32,959 nt of DNA from Pseudomonadales bacterium (lineage in GTDB: Bacteria > Pseudomonadota > Gammaproteobacteria > Pseudomonadales > Pseudohongiellaceae): contig JAIRJU010000122.1 in NCBI GenBank assembly GCA_031260485.1, positions 1 to 32,959 of the forward strand, written 5' to 3'. Position 1 is the stretch's first letter; each line of letters starts with the position of its first letter. Both the position numbers and the translations under genes were made by a program. Below are positions 29,605 to 32,959 of this stretch, in pieces. The notes beneath the pieces are model-generated. The model saw only the letters and a list, made by a program, of their open reading frames with translations. It was not told where the DNA came from and did not search any database.

Positions 29605-30341
29605 TGGACTTCTCGCTATGGCAATGGGCCTTTCTGTTCTTGGCCGCGGTGTCGTTTGGTTTTTCCAAAACGGGATTGCCGGGCGCATCGCTGTTGGCGG
29701 TAGGCATTCTGCCCAACCTGATGCCCGCGAAGGCCGCCACCGGCGTGGTATTGCCGCTCTTGATGTTCGCCGATCTCTTTGCCTTCGTGGTTTACCGCAA
29801 GCATCTGGACTGGCGGCGCGTAGGGCGGCTGTTGCCTTGGGCGGTGAGCGGCGTGGTGCTGGGCTGGCTGGCCTTGGGGCGTGTGGATGACCGGCAAGCC
29901 GCGCGGCTGATCGGCGCGATCATTACCGCGATGCTGGCGGTGCATCTGTGGCGGCGCCGCACCAGCAGCGAGGCCATCGCGCAGGCGCCCGCCTGGTTTG
30001 GGCCGCTGATGGGGCTGCTCGCGGGCTTTACCACGATGGTTGCCAACGCCGCTGGCCCGGTGATGGTGCTGTATCTGCTGGCGATGCGTTTGGAAAAACT
30101 GGAATTCCTTGGCGTGTCGGCGGCGTTTTTTCTCGTCATCAACTGGATCAAGGCGCCGTTCGCGCTGCAACTGGGTTTGATCAATCATGCCAGCCTGGCG
30201 CTGAACTTCTGGCTTTTGCCTGCGGTTGCTGTGGGCGCCCTGGCGGGGCGCTGGATCATTGCGCACGTCGATCAACGTCTGTTCGAGAACCTTACCCTCG
30301 CCTTATCGGTAGTGGCGGCGCTGAAGCTGCTCCTGGTCTAA
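29604..30341 (+). CDS. TauE/SafE-family sulfite exporter / membrane protein
   Basis: 'FGFSKTGLPGASLLAVGILPNLMPAKAATGVVLPLLMFADLFAF', 'LAGFTTMVANAAGPVMVLYLLAMRLEKLEFLGVSAAFFLVINWIKAPF'. Confidence 0.9.
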   Translation: MDFSLWQWAFLFLAAVSFGFSKTGLPGASLLAVGILPNLMPAKAATGVVLPLLMFADLFAFVVYRKHLDWRRVGRLLPWAVSGVVLGWLALGRVDDRQAARLIGAIITAMLAVHLWRRRTSSEAIAQAPAWFGPLMGLLAGFTTMVANAAGPVMVLYLLAMRLEKLEFLGVSAAFFLVINWIKAPFALQLGLINHASLALNFWLLPAVAVGALAGRWIIAHVDQRLFENLTLALSVVAALKLLLV

Positions 30342-30465
30342 GCCGACGGCTAGCACAATGCGACAAGTGACGCCGCGAATTTCCATGCGAGAATGCCTTG
30401 CCCGGCGCGCTTGGGCTGTTCGCGCTGGTTTTCAATAAGCAGGCCAACACAAGGAGACGCACTTC

Positions 30466-31158
30466 ATGATTCGTAAATTAGCAGTGGAATTCATCGGAAC
30501 AGCATGGTTGGTATTGGGCGGTTGCGGCGCGGCGGTATTGGCAGCGGCGTATCCACAAGTAGGCATCGGTTTTGTCGGCGTATCGCTGGCCTTTGGCTTG
30601 ACGGTACTGACGATGGCCTACTCCATCGGGCATATCTCGGGTTGTCATCTCAACCCAGCGGTGTCGGTGGGGCTATGGGCGGGCGGGCGTTTCCCGGCGG
30701 CGGAACTTCCCCAGTACATCATTGCCCAGGTGCTGGGCGGCATCGTCGGCGCGGGCATTTTGTATTTGATCGCCTCGGGCCACGCGGGCTTCGACGTGCA
30801 GGCGGGCTTTGCCAGCAATGGCTACGGCGTGCATTCGCCCGATGGCTATTCAGTGACGGCGGCGCTGGTGTGCGAAATTGTCATGACTTTCGCGTTCCTG
30901 TTCGTCATTCTCGGCGCCACCGACAGCCGCGCACCGGCCGGCTTCGCGCCGATCGCCATCGGCCTTTGCCTCACGCTGATCCACCTTATCTCGATCCCCG
31001 TCACCAACACCAGCGTCAACCCCGCGCGTTCGACCGCGCCAGCGCTCTTTGCCGGCGGCTGGGCCTTGGAACAGCTTTGGTTGTTCTGGGTGGCGCCGCT
31101 CGTAGGCGCTGTGATCGCAGGCGCGGTCTATCGTTGGCTGGGCGCGGAGAAGCGCTGA
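30466..31158 (+). CDS. aqpZ: Aquaporin Z
   Basis: '[27 protein letters not shown]', NPA boxes '[13 protein letters not shown]' and '[16 protein letters not shown]'. Confidence 0.97.
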   Translation: MIRKLAVEFIGTAWLVLGGCGAAVLAAAYPQVGIGFVGVSLAFGLTVLTMAYSIGHISGCHLNPAVSVGLWAGGRFPAAELPQYIIAQVLGGIVGAGILYLIASGHAGFDVQAGFASNGYGVHSPDGYSVTAALVCEIVMTFAFLFVILGATDSRAPAGFAPIAIGLCLTLIHLISIPVTNTSVNPARSTAPALFAGGWALEQLWLFWVAPLVGAVIAGAVYRWLGAEKR

Positions 31159-31557
31159 TCACCACAGCACATGTAAGCCGGATTTCTGGTATTGCGGAAA
31201 TCCGGCGTCTTTTGAAATCAGCGTGAGCGATTGCTGGATGGCTTGCCAAATGATCATGCGGTCAAAGGGAGCTTTGTGCGCGAGTTTTGGTAGACGGTGG
31301 AAGGTGGCGGCTTCCTGCGCAGTGGGCTGAATGATGTCGATATTCATTTGCGCTGCCAGGGCAGGCATGTCATCGGGCTGACAGTTTTCCAGTTCAATCT
31401 TGCCCAAGGCGTATTTGAGAGAAAGCTCCCAAAATGAAATCGTGCTGATGCACACACGGTTTTCTGCGGAGCGGATAGTGGCTCTCGCCAGCGCGCTCAA
31501 TTTATCCGGCGCAAACACTGTCCACAGGAAGGTATGCGTGTCGAGCAGGCAGTTCAT
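31159..31557 (-). CDS. PIN-domain toxin
   Basis: 'MNCLLDTHTFLWTVFAPDKLS', 'ISFWELSLKYALGK', 'HKAPFDRMIIWQAIQQSLTLISKDAGFPQY'. Confidence 0.93.
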   Translation of the reverse strand: MNCLLDTHTFLWTVFAPDKLSALARATIRSAENRVCISTISFWELSLKYALGKIELENCQPDDMPALAAQMNIDIIQPTAQEAATFHRLPKLAHKAPFDRMIIWQAIQQSLTLISKDAGFPQYQKSGLHVLW

Positions 31558-31796
31558 GCTTGTAGAACGCCTTCATCTGAAAGCGAAAAGTCATCATGAA
31601 TGATGCACTTGGCGCGCCCTTTCAAGGGCCCTAGCGGGCGTGCCATTTTGGGCGCTACGTGGTTGTAGGGCACGATGGCGGCGATTTTCTCTTTCTTCTT
31701 GCCGTAGCTGATCGCAACCGGCTTGCCGTTTTTGATTATTTGGTCGAGTACTTCGGAAAATTGTGCTTTCAATTCGCCTACTGTCAGCGTTTTCAT
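31554..31796 (-). CDS. Phd/YefM-family antitoxin
   Basis: 'MKTLTVGELKAQFSEVLDQIIKNGKPVAISYGKKKEKIAAIVPY'; overlaps the toxin start by 4 bp. Confidence 0.9.
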   Translation of the reverse strand: MKTLTVGELKAQFSEVLDQIIKNGKPVAISYGKKKEKIAAIVPYNHVAPKMARPLGPLKGRAKCIIHDDFSLSDEGVLQA

Positions 31797-31838
31797 GGTG
31801 AATCCCCTGAGGAGCATAGGCAGGAATGTTTCATTTCA

Positions 31839-31853
31839 TTGACAACTTGTCAA
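31839..31853. promoter_or_regulatory. Putative TA operator palindrome TTGACAA-C-TTGTCAA
   Basis: Perfect 15-bp palindrome upstream of the antitoxin; its minus-strand reading contains a consensus -35 TTGACA. Confidence 0.65.
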
Positions 31854-31890
31854 GAAAATTTCAGCGCGCTTTTCCATCCGTCTACCTTCT

Positions 31891-32310
31891 TCAAACCTGA
31901 TGATGCCGCAGCTCATGCCCGCCCTGCTTGTAGGCGTTCCATTTGCGGCGGCTGAGGGCTTTGGCAGCGTCGTTGTTGAGCACGAATTCGGCGATGGAAT
32001 CGAATAGGGCAGGTTGCGGCGGAAGTTCCGCGGTGAGGTTGAGCAGATTGCCGCCGGTGAAGGCATCGAGGTGCCAATCAATCAGTACCGAGCAGGCGGC
32101 GGGCGCGGTGTTTTGCAGCGCGTGCGGCACGAAACTTTCGGCGCTGAACGTCCACAGTAGTTGATCGAGCGTGCGGGCTTCGTCTTCGTGCGTGGCCAGC
32201 AGGCGCACCTTGAGCCCTTGCCGCAGCAATTGTTCGCTCAGGCGGCAGGCCAGGTGCAGGCGCGCGTGGGCGTCGTCGTGGCGCAGCAGGTAGAAGTTGA
32301 CGCGGGCCAC
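31891..32310 (-). CDS. holC: DNA polymerase III subunit chi
   Basis: 'MARVNFYLLRHDDAHARLHLACRLSEQLLRQGLKVRLLATHEDEARTLDQLLWTFSAESFVPHAL'; immediately downstream of pepA. Confidence 0.9.
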   Translation of the reverse strand: MARVNFYLLRHDDAHARLHLACRLSEQLLRQGLKVRLLATHEDEARTLDQLLWTFSAESFVPHALQNTAPAACSVLIDWHLDAFTGGNLLNLTAELPPQPALFDSIAEFVLNNDAAKALSRRKWNAYKQGGHELRHHQV

Positions 32311-32324
32311 GCGCGGCTCTGGTG

Positions 32325-32959
<635 letters not shown>

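Overview
The window looks like a GC-rich proteobacterial (probably gammaproteobacterial) chromosome segment. From left to right it contains: (1) the 3' end of a FecR-like gene, an STN-domain TonB-dependent receptor (TBDR), a run of small uncharacterised periplasmic proteins (one DUF6152-like) and an AAHS-type MFS transporter; (2) an accessory stretch with minus-strand toxin-antitoxin (TA) loci in different states of decay, interleaved with a SNF2 helicase / SWIM zinc-finger pair; (3) two tandem FtsX/MacB-type permeases with no ATPase gene, followed by a Methyltransf_2-type O-methyltransferase and a CmoA-like methyltransferase; (4) tRNA-Ser(CGA) with a terminator hairpin, and a tandem pair of DUF6644-like membrane proteins; (5) a 120-bp element with 32-bp perfect inverted repeats; (6) two divergent TBDRs and a PAP2/class A-type phosphatase; (7) a DctA-like symporter, a GT-like protein, a TauE/SafE exporter and AqpZ; (8) a further PIN/Phd TA pair, then holC and the pepA 3' part. 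The main observations are: a DUF4258-type toxin frame broken by two amber codons next to an intact HTH antitoxin and an intact-looking promoter/operator palindrome; a Phd antitoxin followed by a 20-codon in-frame remnant of a PIN toxin; the permease/methyltransferase/CmoA-like cluster; and a TBDR with an internal signal peptide preceded by its own ribosome-binding site. No CRISPR array, transposase, integrase or rRNA was seen. All assignments come from reading the sequence and recalled family knowledge; no searches were run.
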